A stretch of DNA of 64,000 nucleotides from Sphingobacterium multivorum (GCF_039511225.1 NZ_CP154261.1:5766001-5830000), one strand, 5' to 3'; positions 27,893 through 37,571 are shown, counted from the stretch's first letter. Notes: generated by a model from the sequence alone, not told the origin. Numbers and translations: made by a program.

Positions 27893-28389
27893 TAGATTTG
27901 TTTAGGTTCTTTCTTAGCTAATAATATTGCTCCAATCATTGCCGTCAATAACAATAATGATGATAACTCAAAAGGAAGCAAAAATTCGTTAAACAACACC
28001 TTACCCAGATTCTTAACCAACCCGATTTCTGGATTAACAACAGTCAAGGGATTAGAAATATCAAATACACGGTATACCCCGAAGAAAGTCACCAATAGGC
28101 AACAACCGGCTATAACGCCCATAAACTTAACCAGATTGGATTTCATGGGTTCGGTATCCTTGTTCAGGTTGAGCAGCATCAGTACAAATAAAAACAACAC
28201 CATGATGGCTCCCATATATACGATGAAATTCACCACAGCCAAAAACTGTGCATTCAAAAGAATATAATGTATTGTAAACGTAAAAAACGTAATGACCAGA
28301 TACAGTACACTGTGTACAGGGTTTTTTGTAAAAATGGTCAGCAGCGCAAAGAAAATAGACAAGAAGGCTACAAAATAAAATACTGTCAT
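27892..28389 (-). CDS. nuoJ: NADH-quinone oxidoreductase subunit J
   Basis: This 165-residue membrane subunit has five predicted segments, including the glycine-containing helix NFIVYMGAIMVLFLFVLML that carries the pi-bulge in known structures. It links the quinone end to the antiporter modules. It overlaps nuoK by one base and follows nuoI by 11 bp. Confidence 0.97.
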   Translation of the reverse strand: MTVFYFVAFLSIFFALLTIFTKNPVHSVLYLVITFFTFTIHYILLNAQFLAVVNFIVYMGAIMVLFLFVLMLLNLNKDTEPMKSNLVKFMGVIAGCCLLVTFFGVYRVFDISNPLTVVNPEIGLVKNLGKVLFNEFLLPFELSSLLLLTAMIGAILLAKKEPKQI

Positions 28390-28400
28390 AATTTCCCGGT

Positions 28401-28910
28401 TTAGCTCTTTAATTTGGTAATATCAAAAGTTGGTTCCACCAATTTATCTTTTCCATAGATAAAATCCTTACGGAGATAATCTGCTGTCACATGCGGTCCA
28501 TCCAGATAGATCGCTTCTTTCGGACAGGCCTCTTCACATAGACCACAGAAAATACAACGCAACATATTGATTTCATATACCGACGCATACTTTTCCTCGC
28601 GATAAAGATGTTCTTCACCTTTTTTCCGCTCGGCGGCAGTCATTGTAATCGCCTCTGCCGGGCAAGACAAAGCACATAATCCACAGGCTGTACAGCGCTC
28701 ACGCCCTTCCTCATCACGTTTGAGCGAGTGCTGCCCCCTAAAATTTTTCGAATAAGGTCTTATTTCCTCCGGATATTTAATGGTTGGAATTTTCTTAAAA
28801 AAATGCCTTAATGTAATGCGCAAACCTTTGATAATAGCCGGAAAGTAGATTCTTTCCGAAAATGTCATCGGTTTTTGTTCAATTACTTTTTTACGATTGG
28901 TTAGTTGCAT
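28401..28910 (-). CDS. nuoI: NADH-quinone oxidoreductase subunit I (2x[4Fe-4S])
   Basis: This ferredoxin-like subunit passes electrons to the terminal cluster in NuoB. The 169-residue product has two complete binding motifs: Cys73, 76, 79 and 83 (CTACGLCALSCP) and Cys119, 122, 125 and 129 (CIFCGLCEEACP). It lies 13 bp behind nuoH. There is no membrane segment; it associates with the peripheral arm. Confidence 0.97.
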   Translation of the reverse strand: MQLTNRKKVIEQKPMTFSERIYFPAIIKGLRITLRHFFKKIPTIKYPEEIRPYSKNFRGQHSLKRDEEGRERCTACGLCALSCPAEAITMTAAERKKGEEHLYREEKYASVYEINMLRCIFCGLCEEACPKEAIYLDGPHVTADYLRKDFIYGKDKLVEPTFDITKLKS

Positions 28911-28923
28911 AAAAAGTCCTTTC

Positions 28924-29967
28924 TTATGAGAAATAAGTATCTTTAATCAATGTAAATACACCTGTGAGTACAATATTGGCAATGGCCAATGGAATCAGCA
29001 TCTTCCAGCCCAGATTCATCAATTGATCGTAGCGGAAACGTGGTAAAGTCCAACGCACCCACATAAAGAAAAAGATAAACAGCAATATTTTAATGAAGAA
29101 TACCACTACCCCGATGATCGTGATCATATTGGCCGACCATCCCAGATCATTCATAAAAGGGAAATTATAACCGCCAAAATAAAGTGATGCCATGAGCGCC
29201 GAAGAAACAAACATATTGATGTATTCGGAGAACATATAAAGGCCCAATTTCATGGAAGAATATTCCGTATGGTAGCCACCGACAAGCTCTGTCTCACATT
29301 CCGGTAAATCGAAAGGAACCCGATTACATTCGGCAAAAGCACAGACCATAAAAATGATAAAACCCAACGGCTGTGCCCAGATATTCCAATTGACAAAACC
29401 CGACTGCTGCGCAACAATTTCCTCTAGCGTCAATGTGCGCGTGACCATCAATAAAGCGATCAGTGATAACCCCATGGCAATTTCATAGCTGATACTCTGT
29501 GATGCTGCACGAATTGCCCCCATAAGCGAGAACTTATTATTGGAAGCCCAACCGCCCAGCATAATACCATATACACCCAATGCAATCACACCAAACATAT
29601 ACAACACGCCGACATTGATACCTTGCGCAACTTGCAAAGAAACCGTACGGTCTCCTATTTGCAATTCCTGTCCCCAAGGAATCACGGCCGAACTGATACA
29701 AGCGGTTATAATTGCTATCGTAGGTCCTACGATAAAAAGTACTTTATGCGCGCCCGCAGGGATAATTTCTTCCTTAAAAAAGAACTTACCACCATCGCAA
29801 AGCGGCTGTAAGATCCCAAAGATACCAGCCCGATCGGGACCATAGCGATCCTGCATAAAACCCGCAATTTTTCGTTCTGCAAGTGTCGAATACATCGCAA
29901 TCACCAAGGTGATAACAAAAATAACAGACACCAGTATTAATTTCTCTATGACAAAAGACCACTCCAT
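28924..29967 (-). CDS. nuoH: NADH-quinone oxidoreductase subunit H
   Basis: This 347-residue membrane subunit has about eight segments and lines the quinone chamber. Family signatures include ERKIAGFMQDRYGPDRAG in the first cytoplasmic loop and FAECNRVPFDLPECETELVG in the long acidic loop of the E-channel. It lies 8 bp behind nuoG. Length is normal. Confidence 0.97.
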   Translation of the reverse strand: MEWSFVIEKLILVSVIFVITLVIAMYSTLAERKIAGFMQDRYGPDRAGIFGILQPLCDGGKFFFKEEIIPAGAHKVLFIVGPTIAIITACISSAVIPWGQELQIGDRTVSLQVAQGINVGVLYMFGVIALGVYGIMLGGWASNNKFSLMGAIRAASQSISYEIAMGLSLIALLMVTRTLTLEEIVAQQSGFVNWNIWAQPLGFIIFMVCAFAECNRVPFDLPECETELVGGYHTEYSSMKLGLYMFSEYINMFVSSALMASLYFGGYNFPFMNDLGWSANMITIIGVVVFFIKILLFIFFFMWVRWTLPRFRYDQLMNLGWKMLIPLAIANIVLTGVFTLIKDTYFS

Positions 29968-29975
29968 GTTTGTGA

Positions 29976-30995
29976 TTATTTCAATTTTTCTGTTCTAGCC
30001 AACTGTTCGCGATTTTGTTCCTGAAGTATCGGATTTTCCTTAATGACTTTTGGCGGATTAAATAATTCATAATGATTGGCAGAAATAACAGAACGCGGAT
30101 CGATTTCTGTCGGTTCCTCTAAGATCCAATCGCTCGTTTTTTTCTGATCAAAGCGGCAGGTATTACAGATAAACTCTTCCACTTCACCAAACTCATCCTT
30201 CCGTGCTGTCACCCGAATGACCTCCTCACCTTTATACCATAAGGTTACTTTGCCCGAACATGTCGGACAATCACGATGTGCATCGACAGGCTTCGTAAAC
30301 CACACCCGATTTTTAAAACGAAAAGTTTTATCTGTCAAGGCCCCCACAGGACATACATCAATCACGTTGCCAGAGAAATCATTATCGATTACATTTTCGA
30401 TATAGGTCGATATCTCGGCATGATCACCACGACCTAAGATGCCATGTACACGTTGATCAGTCAACTGATTGGCGACATAAACGCAACGGTAACATAGGAT
30501 ACAACGGTTCATATGCAATTGGATCTTGTCCCCCAAATCAATGCGTTCGAATGTCCGTCGATCGAATTCGTAACGTGTATTGGCACTGCCGTGTTCATAC
30601 CCAAGATCCTGCAATTTACATTCACCAGCCTGATCGCAGATCGGGCAATCTAAGGGATGATTGATCAATAAAATTTCAACAACGCCCTTTCTTGCTTCCA
30701 CCACCTCTGGCGAAGTAATATTTTGTACTTCCATACCGTCCATCACCGTCGTACGACAAGAAGCCACCAATTTCGGCATTGGCCTTGGATCCTTTTCAGA
30801 CCCCTTGGAGACTTTGACCAAACAGGTACGGCATTTACCGCCACTGCCCTCCAGTTTGGAGTAGTAACACATTGCCGGAGGAACTATATCGCCACCGATT
30901 TGTCTCGCTGCATTTAATATGCTTGTCCCAGGAGCAACCTCTACCGGTATACCATCGATGGTGACCTTAAACTTTATATCTTCCGCTTCTGCCAT
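29976..30995 (-). CDS. nuoG: NuoG-type iron-sulfur subunit lacking the molybdopterin-like domain
   Basis: This peripheral-arm subunit carries electrons between NuoE/F and NuoI. At 339 residues it is far shorter than classical NuoG (roughly 700-900). It has the [2Fe-2S] ligands (Cys43, 55, 58 and 80), the His-Cys3 cluster N5 (His113, Cys117, 120, 126) and cluster N4 (Cys165, 168, 171, 215). After residue ~240 there is a CPTC/CNTC pair (243, 246, 277, 280) where classical NuoG has its N7 motif, and then the protein ends. The frame closes cleanly 8 bp before nuoH, so this is not a truncation artefact. The length fits my recollection of short NuoG in related Bacteroidota. Confidence 0.92.
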   Translation of the reverse strand: MAEAEDIKFKVTIDGIPVEVAPGTSILNAARQIGGDIVPPAMCYYSKLEGSGGKCRTCLVKVSKGSEKDPRPMPKLVASCRTTVMDGMEVQNITSPEVVEARKGVVEILLINHPLDCPICDQAGECKLQDLGYEHGSANTRYEFDRRTFERIDLGDKIQLHMNRCILCYRCVYVANQLTDQRVHGILGRGDHAEISTYIENVIDNDFSGNVIDVCPVGALTDKTFRFKNRVWFTKPVDAHRDCPTCSGKVTLWYKGEEVIRVTARKDEFGEVEEFICNTCRFDQKKTSDWILEEPTEIDPRSVISANHYELFNPPKVIKENPILQEQNREQLARTEKLK

Positions 30996-31025
30996 GATAT
31001 GATTAATTTATCGTTACAGCTTCTA

Positions 31026-32381
31026 TTATGATACTATTGGTTGTAAAGGATCGGCATAATGTGCCAGTCCATAATTCCGTGTTTGTGACTCTTCCGGATG
31101 AAGGATATGCCATTCAAATTCATCCCTAAAGTGTCTTATTGCTGCTGCCACAGGCCATGCTGCCGCATCCCCTAACGGACAGATTGTATTGCCTTCAATT
31201 TTCCGCTGCACATCCCACAGCAAATCAATGTCTGACATCGAGCCGTGACCGCTCTCGATCTTATGCAGCACCTTCTCCATCCAACCTGTTCCTTCACGAC
31301 AAGGCGAACATTGACCACAGCTTTCATGATGATAAAAACGCGCAAAATTCCAGGTATTACGCACCACGCACTGATCCTCATCAAATACGATGAAACCACC
31401 CGACCCGAGCATTGTCCCTGTTTGGAAACCACCATCCGCCAATGACTCATAAGTCATCAACCGGCTATTTCCTGCCGCAGTTTTCAAGATCAAGTTAGCG
31501 GGTAGGATTGGAACCGAAGAGCCTCCAGCTACGACAGCTTTCATTCGTTTCCCATTGGCAATACCACCACAATATTCATCCGAGTAAATAAACTCTTCCA
31601 CAGGCAGACCAAGTTCGATCTCATAGACCCCTGGTTTTACAATATTTCCGCTAGCGGAAATTAATTTTGTCCCGGTACTACGCTCCACGCCGATTTTAGC
31701 ATATTCTTCACCGCCCAAATTGATAATGGGCACTGTGGTTGCAATAGACTCCACATTATTCACCACTGTCGGGCAGTTATATAAACCTGCTATTGCCGGA
31801 AAAGGAGGCTTAATACGTGGGTTACCTCGCTTACCTTCTAAGGACTCTAATAAAGCTGTTTCCTCCCCACAGATATACGCACCGCCTCCAGGTTGAACAT
31901 GGATCTCCAGATCATAGCCCGAACCTAAAATATTTTTACCCAAAAAACCTTTTTCCTTGGCTTCAGCAATAGCACGCTCCAGAATTCTGATCTGTGGCAT
32001 CATCTCTCCACGCACATAGATATACGATGTATGAGCTCCTAAGGCGAAGCTGGATACAATCATTCCCTCAATGAGCGCATGTGGGATGTGCGTCATCAAA
32101 TAACGGTCTTTGAATGTCCCTGGTTCAGACTCGTCGGCATTACAGACCAAATAGCGTGGCACGCCTTCAGGCTTAGCCAAAAAGGACCATTTCATCCCCG
32201 TCGGGAATCCAGCACCTCCACGGCCACGTAACCCAGACTTCTTAACCTCTTCAACGACCTCCTCAGGAGACATGGTCTTCACTACTTTTTCAACAGCAAC
32301 ATAACCACCTTTTTGTCGATAGACCTCAAAGGTATTGATGCCAGGAACATCGATATGAGTCAACAAAAGTTTACGTGCCAT
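31026..32381 (-). CDS. nuoF: NADH-quinone oxidoreductase subunit F (NADH and FMN binding)
   Basis: This flavoprotein oxidises NADH with FMN and passes electrons to cluster N3. The 451-residue product has the nucleotide-binding glycine-rich segment GLRGRGGAGFPTGMKW, the FMN site ADESEPGTFKDR and the [4Fe-4S] motif CGQCSPCREGTGW with a distal cysteine in NTICPLGDAA. It follows nuoE by one base. Its presence with nuoE shows that this complex I has its own NADH module, unlike 11-subunit Bacteroidota complexes that lack E-F-G. Confidence 0.97.
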   Translation of the reverse strand: MARKLLLTHIDVPGINTFEVYRQKGGYVAVEKVVKTMSPEEVVEEVKKSGLRGRGGAGFPTGMKWSFLAKPEGVPRYLVCNADESEPGTFKDRYLMTHIPHALIEGMIVSSFALGAHTSYIYVRGEMMPQIRILERAIAEAKEKGFLGKNILGSGYDLEIHVQPGGGAYICGEETALLESLEGKRGNPRIKPPFPAIAGLYNCPTVVNNVESIATTVPIINLGGEEYAKIGVERSTGTKLISASGNIVKPGVYEIELGLPVEEFIYSDEYCGGIANGKRMKAVVAGGSSVPILPANLILKTAAGNSRLMTYESLADGGFQTGTMLGSGGFIVFDEDQCVVRNTWNFARFYHHESCGQCSPCREGTGWMEKVLHKIESGHGSMSDIDLLWDVQRKIEGNTICPLGDAAAWPVAAAIRHFRDEFEWHILHPEESQTRNYGLAHYADPLQPIVS

Positions 32382-32382
32382 A

Positions 32383-32904
32383 TTATTCTGTTTTAGCTTT
32401 TAAATTATCAATCAATTCGTCGACCTTATCTTCTGTCAGATTCTCATAGAATGTATATTCAGGTCCGATCTGTAAGACTGGTCCAAAACCACAGGCGGCC
32501 AAACATTCTACACCACGCCAAGAGAAAAGCCCGTCGCCTGTAACCTCGCCTTCCTTTACCCCCAGCTTTTGCGCTAAATGCCCCATGATACGCTCTGCAC
32601 CGACCAAACAACAAGGTCCTGTACGACAAATCTCCAGTACATATTTCCCTTTAGGTTGCAACAAAAACATGGTATAGAAGGTTGCCACCTCATACACCTC
32701 AATAGGCAATATATTCAGGTAAACAGCCACCTTATCCATCGCATCTGCGCTAACCCAGCCGTATTCCGCCTGAACCAAATGTAAAATGGGCAATAAGCCT
32801 GATTTCTGCTTTCCTTCGGGGTAACGGCTTACCACTTCTCCAAACTTGGCTAACAATTCTGGAGAAAAGTTTACATTTTCATTATGTTGTTTTACACTAA
32901 GCAT
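32383..32904 (-). CDS. nuoE: NADH-quinone oxidoreductase subunit E ([2Fe-2S])
   Basis: This 173-residue thioredoxin-like ferredoxin carries cluster N1a. Ligands are Cys93 and Cys98 (CRTGPCCLVG) and Cys134 and Cys138 (CLAACGFGP). It overlaps the end of nuoD by 8 bp and is followed by nuoF, consistent with a tightly coupled E-F module. Confidence 0.97.
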   Translation of the reverse strand: MLSVKQHNENVNFSPELLAKFGEVVSRYPEGKQKSGLLPILHLVQAEYGWVSADAMDKVAVYLNILPIEVYEVATFYTMFLLQPKGKYVLEICRTGPCCLVGAERIMGHLAQKLGVKEGEVTGDGLFSWRGVECLAACGFGPVLQIGPEYTFYENLTEDKVDELIDNLKAKTE

Positions 32905-34132
32905 CTAATTCTCCAGCTATAACGTTAAGACTACTCATATTTATAATGGCATCTGAAATCAGCATCCCTGCGCTCATTGGCGCAAACATTTGATAATTGA
33001 CAAAAGAAGGTCTCCTAAAATGAAGACGATAAGGTGAACGTCCTCCATCATGAATCAAATAAAAACCAAGTTCACCATTTGCACCTTCGACCGCATGATA
33101 GACTTCGGCTTTTGGAGTGTCCACCTCACCCATGACGATTTTAAAATGGTAGATTAAAGCTTCCATATTGGTATACACCTGTTCTTTCGGCGGTAAATAG
33201 AAATCAGGAACCTCTGCATGGAAAACACCTTTAGGTTCTTTTTCAATTTTCGCTAATGCCTGCTCTATAATCCGAAGTGATTGCCACATTTCGGCATTTC
33301 GAACCATGAAACGGTCATATACATCGCCTGTCGTGCCAACAGGTACGTCGAAATCAAACTCATCGTAGGAACAATAAGGGTTCTGAACACGCACATCATA
33401 ATCGACGCCTGCGGCCCGCAAAATAGGACCAGACCAGCTATAATCCAAGGCGTCTTCCGCTGTGACAGCAGCAACGCCTGAAGTCCGCTCAATAAAAATG
33501 CGGTTACGAACAAACATTTCTTCGAACTCCCGTAATACAGGAGGATAGCGTTTCAAAAATTCCCGTATTTTCTCGAAGGCAATTGCATTGAAATCTCGCT
33601 CAAATCCGCCGATACGGCCAATATTAGTCGTTAAACGCGCACCACAGATTTCTTCGAAGATTTCATAGATAAACTCGCGCTCTTGCATCACATACAAGAA
33701 GCCCGAAAAGGCCCCGGTATCCACACCTAAAATGCCATTACAAATAATATGATCAGCAATACGGGCAAGCTCCATGACAATAACCCGCATATACTGTACC
33801 CGTTTAGGAATTTCGATCTTGAGCAGCTTTTCTACCGTCATATGCCAGCCCATATTATTGATTGGCGCCGAACAATAATTCAGACGGTCGGTCAAAGGCG
33901 TGATTTGATAAAAAGGCCGATGTTCAGCAATTTTTTCAAATGCACGGTGAATATAACCAATCGTGGAAACTCCGCTAACAATTCGTTCGCCATCGATTTG
34001 CACGACATTCTGAAATACACCGTGCGTGGCCGGATGTGTGGGACCAATATTTAGGGTAATCAACTCATCCTGTGGATCATTATCATCAAAGACAGGTTGA
34101 TTAGCTGTTATCTTGCTTATAAATTCGCTCAT
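32897..34132 (-). CDS. nuoD: NADH-quinone oxidoreductase subunit D
   Basis: This 49-kDa-type subunit forms the quinone-binding site with NuoB. The 411-residue product opens with LNIGPTHPATHGVF, whose histidine lies at the quinone pocket. Further on are HRAFEKIAEHRPFYQ and the C-terminal GGRSPYRLHFRRPSFVNYQ. NuoC and NuoD are encoded separately, 10 bp apart. Confidence 0.97.
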   Translation of the reverse strand: MSEFISKITANQPVFDDNDPQDELITLNIGPTHPATHGVFQNVVQIDGERIVSGVSTIGYIHRAFEKIAEHRPFYQITPLTDRLNYCSAPINNMGWHMTVEKLLKIEIPKRVQYMRVIVMELARIADHIICNGILGVDTGAFSGFLYVMQEREFIYEIFEEICGARLTTNIGRIGGFERDFNAIAFEKIREFLKRYPPVLREFEEMFVRNRIFIERTSGVAAVTAEDALDYSWSGPILRAAGVDYDVRVQNPYCSYDEFDFDVPVGTTGDVYDRFMVRNAEMWQSLRIIEQALAKIEKEPKGVFHAEVPDFYLPPKEQVYTNMEALIYHFKIVMGEVDTPKAEVYHAVEGANGELGFYLIHDGGRSPYRLHFRRPSFVNYQMFAPMSAGMLISDAIINMSSLNVIAGELDA

Positions 34133-34142
34133 ATCGTATAAA

Positions 34143-34640
34143 TTAACGGCCGAAATACAAATCTTTCTTATCTACGCGATTTGGATCCTCTAAAGGATAT
34201 TCCTTACGCATTGGAAACACCTCCATATCATCTACATTCAAAATTCTTCTCAAATCGGGATGTCCTATAAAATTGACACCAAAAAAATCGAAGGTTTCAC
34301 GCTCCATCCAATTTGCACCTCTCCAAACGACTGTTGCCGTTGGAATCTCAGGATTTGGTCCATGCAAAAAGACCTTCACGCGAATTCGGATATTATGAAC
34401 GAGACTTTGAATATGATAAACTACAGCAAATTCCTTTTCTAAATGCGGATAATGTACCGCCGTAATATCCGTGAGATGAATAAACTGCAATTCGTTATTC
34501 GATTTTAAGAAACGAAGTACATCAATCACGTCTTCCGTATCAACAACAATGGTCAATAGATTGTGTGCATCTTGAATTTCTGTAATCTTTCCCGGAAAAT
34601 TTCCTTGGAGCTTATCCAATAAAAAACTGTTTTCCATCAT
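34143..34640 (-). CDS. nuoC: NADH-quinone oxidoreductase subunit C
   Basis: This 165-residue (30-kDa-type) peripheral subunit of complex I has the family block ERETFDFFGVNFIGHPDL followed by RRIL and the C-terminal FPMRKEYPLED. It contains no cofactor motif. It directly abuts nuoB (0 bp) upstream, and nuoD follows after 10 bp. Confidence 0.96.
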   Translation of the reverse strand: MMENSFLLDKLQGNFPGKITEIQDAHNLLTIVVDTEDVIDVLRFLKSNNELQFIHLTDITAVHYPHLEKEFAVVYHIQSLVHNIRIRVKVFLHGPNPEIPTATVVWRGANWMERETFDFFGVNFIGHPDLRRILNVDDMEVFPMRKEYPLEDPNRVDKKDLYFGR

Positions 34641-35192
34641 CTATTTATTTGTATGTATTCCGTACTTTTCAAGCAGCGCTTTGTATTCGGGCGTATTTCT
34701 CCGGTTCAATGATTCATTCTTTACAATATCCTGCAGACGCAATACACCATCTAAAATTGCTTCTGGACGGGGAGGACAACCGGGCACGTACACATCAACC
34801 GGTATGATTTCATCGATACCCTGTAAGACAGAATACGTATCAAAAATACCACCACTCGATGCACAGGCCCCTACAGCGATTACCCAGCGTGGTTCTGCCA
34901 TCTGTACGTAGACTTGCCTTAGTACTGGCGCCATCTTTTTAGCGATCGTTCCCATCACCAAAAGCATATCTGCCTGGCGGGGTGAGAAACTAGGGCGTTC
35001 AGCGCCGAATCTGGCCAAATCGTAAGTAGAGCCCATTGTTGCCATAAATTCGATACCACAACAGGATGTCGCAAAAGGCAAAGGCCAAAGCGAATTAGCC
35101 CGGGCCAAACCGATAGCTTTATCCAAACTCGTCGCAAAAAAACCTGCGCCTTCTACTCCCGGAGGAGCTTCTGCCAATTTTATATCACTCAT
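34641..35192 (-). CDS. nuoB: NADH-quinone oxidoreductase subunit B (cluster N2)
   Basis: This subunit holds the terminal [4Fe-4S] cluster N2 that reduces quinone. With the start at 35192 the 183-residue product begins MSDIKLAEAPPGVEG, as family members do; an ATG at 35222 would add ten residues. The tandem cysteines of SCCGIEF (44, 45) and the cysteines in VGACASSGG and VPGCPPRPE are the N2 ligands. It follows nuoA in the operon. Confidence 0.96.
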   Translation of the reverse strand: MSDIKLAEAPPGVEGAGFFATSLDKAIGLARANSLWPLPFATSCCGIEFMATMGSTYDLARFGAERPSFSPRQADMLLVMGTIAKKMAPVLRQVYVQMAEPRWVIAVGACASSGGIFDTYSVLQGIDEIIPVDVYVPGCPPRPEAILDGVLRLQDIVKNESLNRRNTPEYKALLEKYGIHTNK

Positions 35193-35253
35193 GAAAAGTC
35201 GATTTATAGGTTTAAGTATCATTGACCCAAGGAGCCAACGACCAACGGGACGT

Positions 35254-35628
35254 TTAGTCCCAATTCAATGCTTTCTTCTTGATCACATAGATAAAGCCCA
35301 ACAAGAGCAATCCCATGAAAATAAACATCTCAATCAAGCCCTGCAATCCCATCTCCCGGAAGTTTACAGCCCACGGGTACATGAAAATGACTTCAACATC
35401 AAAAATCACAAACAGGATAGCCACCAAGAAATACTTGATGGAGAAAGGCTGCCTGGCATTTCCGACAACTTCAATCCCCGACTCAAAAGCCCCAAGTTTG
35501 TTTTCGGTACGGACCTTTGGCCCGATAAGATGTGTAATAATTATGGTACCTACCCCAAATCCTACAGCAACTAGAAGCTGTATAAATATCGGCAAGTAGT
35601 CTATCGGCATACTATTGGCTTGCTCCAT
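35254..35628 (-). CDS. nuoA: NADH-quinone oxidoreductase subunit A
   Basis: This 124-residue membrane subunit has three segments. The family loop KLGAFESGIEVVGNARQPFS, including the conserved cysteine position replaced by serine or isoleucine variants, lies between the first and second segments, and KYFLVAILFVIFDVEVIF carries the acidic residues of the quinone-side channel. It is the first gene of the nuoA-N operon; a promoter is visible 31 bp upstream of its start. Confidence 0.95.
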   Translation of the reverse strand: MEQANSMPIDYLPIFIQLLVAVGFGVGTIIITHLIGPKVRTENKLGAFESGIEVVGNARQPFSIKYFLVAILFVIFDVEVIFMYPWAVNFREMGLQGLIEMFIFMGLLLLGFIYVIKKKALNWD

Positions 35629-35658
35629 CTCAATTCAATTTATATTGGTAACTGTCTC

Positions 35659-35689
35659 TAAATATAGAGATTCCACGGTAAAAAACAAA
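35659..35689 (-). promoter_or_regulatory. Promoter of the nuo operon
   Basis: On the minus strand TTTG (35686-35689), a 19-bp spacer and TATATTTA (35659-35666) match the Bacteroidota promoter at all but the last base of the -7 box. The start of nuoA lies about 30 nt downstream. The upstream box directly adjoins the terminator of the preceding TPR gene. Confidence 0.7.
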
Positions 35690-35722
35690 ACAAAAAAGGC
35701 GTAGATATTACGATCTACGCCT
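35690..35722 (-). terminator. Terminator of the ExbB-TonB-TPR operon
   Basis: AGGCGTAGAT (35697-35706) is an exact inverted repeat of ATCTACGCCT (35713-35722) with a 6-nt loop. On the minus strand it is followed by six T. It lies 25 bp past the TPR stop codon and insulates the nuo promoter. Confidence 0.93.
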
Positions 35723-35746
35723 AATTTAGAATGATTTTACTTAAGC

Positions 35747-37546
35747 CTATTTGATCCCTTGTAAATAGCCTTTAACAGCTTCATTCGTTGGATCTATTGC
35801 CAATACTTTCTGGAAGCTCTCCTTCGCTTTAGGAAGATCTTGCTTCACATAATAGTAAAGACCGATATAGGTATTCGCATCGATTAAATAATTTTTATTT
35901 TTCTCTTGCGCACCACGTTGATTGATTGTTTCAATCAATTTTTGGAAGGATGCTACGAAATCACCTTTAGGCTGCTCCAGATTGTCCGCAGTTAAAGCTG
36001 CAAAAGCCTTGTAATAAAGCGCATTGATCAGATATTTATCCTGTGCTTCTTTATTGTCTGTCGTTTCAATAACGGATAAGAAAGTCTGTGATTTTTGCAA
36101 ATCGGCAATTGCTTTGTCTCTCAATTCTTGATTAACGACAACTTGCTCTTCGTTTTTACTACCGGCATCTTCTTTAGCACCAATTTGATAGTAAGCTTCT
36201 CCAGCATAGTAATTTGCATCATACAAATATGTTTTATTGTCTTTGTAAGAAGCAACTAGCTCGAATAGAGAGGCCGCTGTCTGCAATTCTTGCTCCTGAT
36301 ATTTAGCAAAAGCCAACTCGGCTGTTTCACCCAAGAGCTCTTTGTCCAAATCAATTGCTTTCTTAATATCAGCGATACCTTTTTGAATATTTGCTGTATT
36401 TTCTGCCGTCAATACCGGAGCCGCGGCTGCTGTGCTATCCGCCCCGCCAGCGGCATGTTTTGGACTGTTAGCCGCAATTTCAGACATTCCTAGGTACATA
36501 TAATCCAATGGAATTACACGGTCCTTTTCCATTTTGCTGAACATCTGGTTTAAGTAATCCAACGCTTTTGGATAATCTTTCGCTTTTTGGAAGGCGATAT
36601 AACCCAAATAACGGTAGATCTTTGGATCTACAGAAGGATTTTTAGCTAATTCCTCAGAAACCACTTTCAAATCGTCGTATTGACGTGCATATACCAAGAA
36701 ATCGGCGTAACGGATTTTAGCTTCCAGTGAATTATCGCCTGCAACTTCTAGATATTTTTTGTATTGCTCAACACCTTTTTTATTTAACTCGACATATTTC
36801 TCGTCAGAAGTGCCCGGTAGTCTAGACCATTGGTTGTATGTTTCAGCCAACTCACGGTAAGTAGGTGCGTAAGCCGGAGTTTCTGCTGCGATAGCTTCCA
36901 GTTGCGTGATAGCCTCATCAAAAGCTTGCGCACCGCGTACGATCACCGCCTGTCCAACTTTCGCTTGTACTGAATTTGGGTCGATATCAGTTGCTTCACC
37001 ATAGCTTGTATAAGCCAATGAACCTTCTTTTAAACCACGATACGCATCACCTAATGCGATAGGAACGGCTACGTCTTTTTTGTTTTTCTCTTTCGCCTGT
37101 GTCAGGTATTCCAACGCTTTTGCATAATCAGGCTCAGGAGCATTAATATAAGCACGACCGATTTCCAATAATGGCTCGTAATCTTTTTTACCTAATTTTG
37201 CTGTCGCCAAAGCGAATTTAGATTCAGCGCTTGCTTTATCCTTTTTCATTAAGTCAACATAACCCAAACCTACATTATTGATCGTAGCCTTTGGATCAGC
37301 AGCCAAACCTTGGTTGAAAATCGCAGCGGCAGAATCCGCTCTGTCGTTTACCAAATAAATTTGACCCAAATAGAAATAATTATCTCCATTCTTAGGTTGC
37401 TTACTCACTAACTGTTGAAGGATAGTTTTCGCTTTACCATAATTCTCAGCCTCGATGGCTGCTCTAGCATCTTTCAAACTTTGTGCACTTACTGTGCCCA
37501 CAGATCCGGCCAATAAAAGACTAAATAATAATTTGCTGTTTGTCAT
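35747..37546 (-). CDS. Tetratricopeptide repeat protein, periplasmic or membrane-associated
   Basis: This 599-residue product has a signal peptide (MTNSKLLFSLLLAGSVGTVSAQ) and then TPR helices over most of its length, for example NGDNYFYLGQIYLVNDRADS, ALEYLTQAKEKNKKD and the C-terminal YVKQDLPKAKESFQKVLAID. No enzymatic motif is present. It is the last gene of the ExbB-ExbD-ExbD-TonB-PstS-like operon, 25 bp behind the PstS-like gene, which suggests a scaffold role for an envelope complex. Partners are unknown. Confidence 0.88.
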   Translation of the reverse strand: MTNSKLLFSLLLAGSVGTVSAQSLKDARAAIEAENYGKAKTILQQLVSKQPKNGDNYFYLGQIYLVNDRADSAAAIFNQGLAADPKATINNVGLGYVDLMKKDKASAESKFALATAKLGKKDYEPLLEIGRAYINAPEPDYAKALEYLTQAKEKNKKDVAVPIALGDAYRGLKEGSLAYTSYGEATDIDPNSVQAKVGQAVIVRGAQAFDEAITQLEAIAAETPAYAPTYRELAETYNQWSRLPGTSDEKYVELNKKGVEQYKKYLEVAGDNSLEAKIRYADFLVYARQYDDLKVVSEELAKNPSVDPKIYRYLGYIAFQKAKDYPKALDYLNQMFSKMEKDRVIPLDYMYLGMSEIAANSPKHAAGGADSTAAAAPVLTAENTANIQKGIADIKKAIDLDKELLGETAELAFAKYQEQELQTAASLFELVASYKDNKTYLYDANYYAGEAYYQIGAKEDAGSKNEEQVVVNQELRDKAIADLQKSQTFLSVIETTDNKEAQDKYLINALYYKAFAALTADNLEQPKGDFVASFQKLIETINQRGAQEKNKNYLIDANTYIGLYYYVKQDLPKAKESFQKVLAIDPTNEAVKGYLQGIK

Positions 37547-37571
37547 AATCTATTTTTGTACTATTTATTAT

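Noticed and set aside
29976..30995. nuoG truncated by frameshift or assembly error
   Set aside because: The stop codon is 8 bp from the nuoH start with no leftover coding sequence, so the short form appears genuine.
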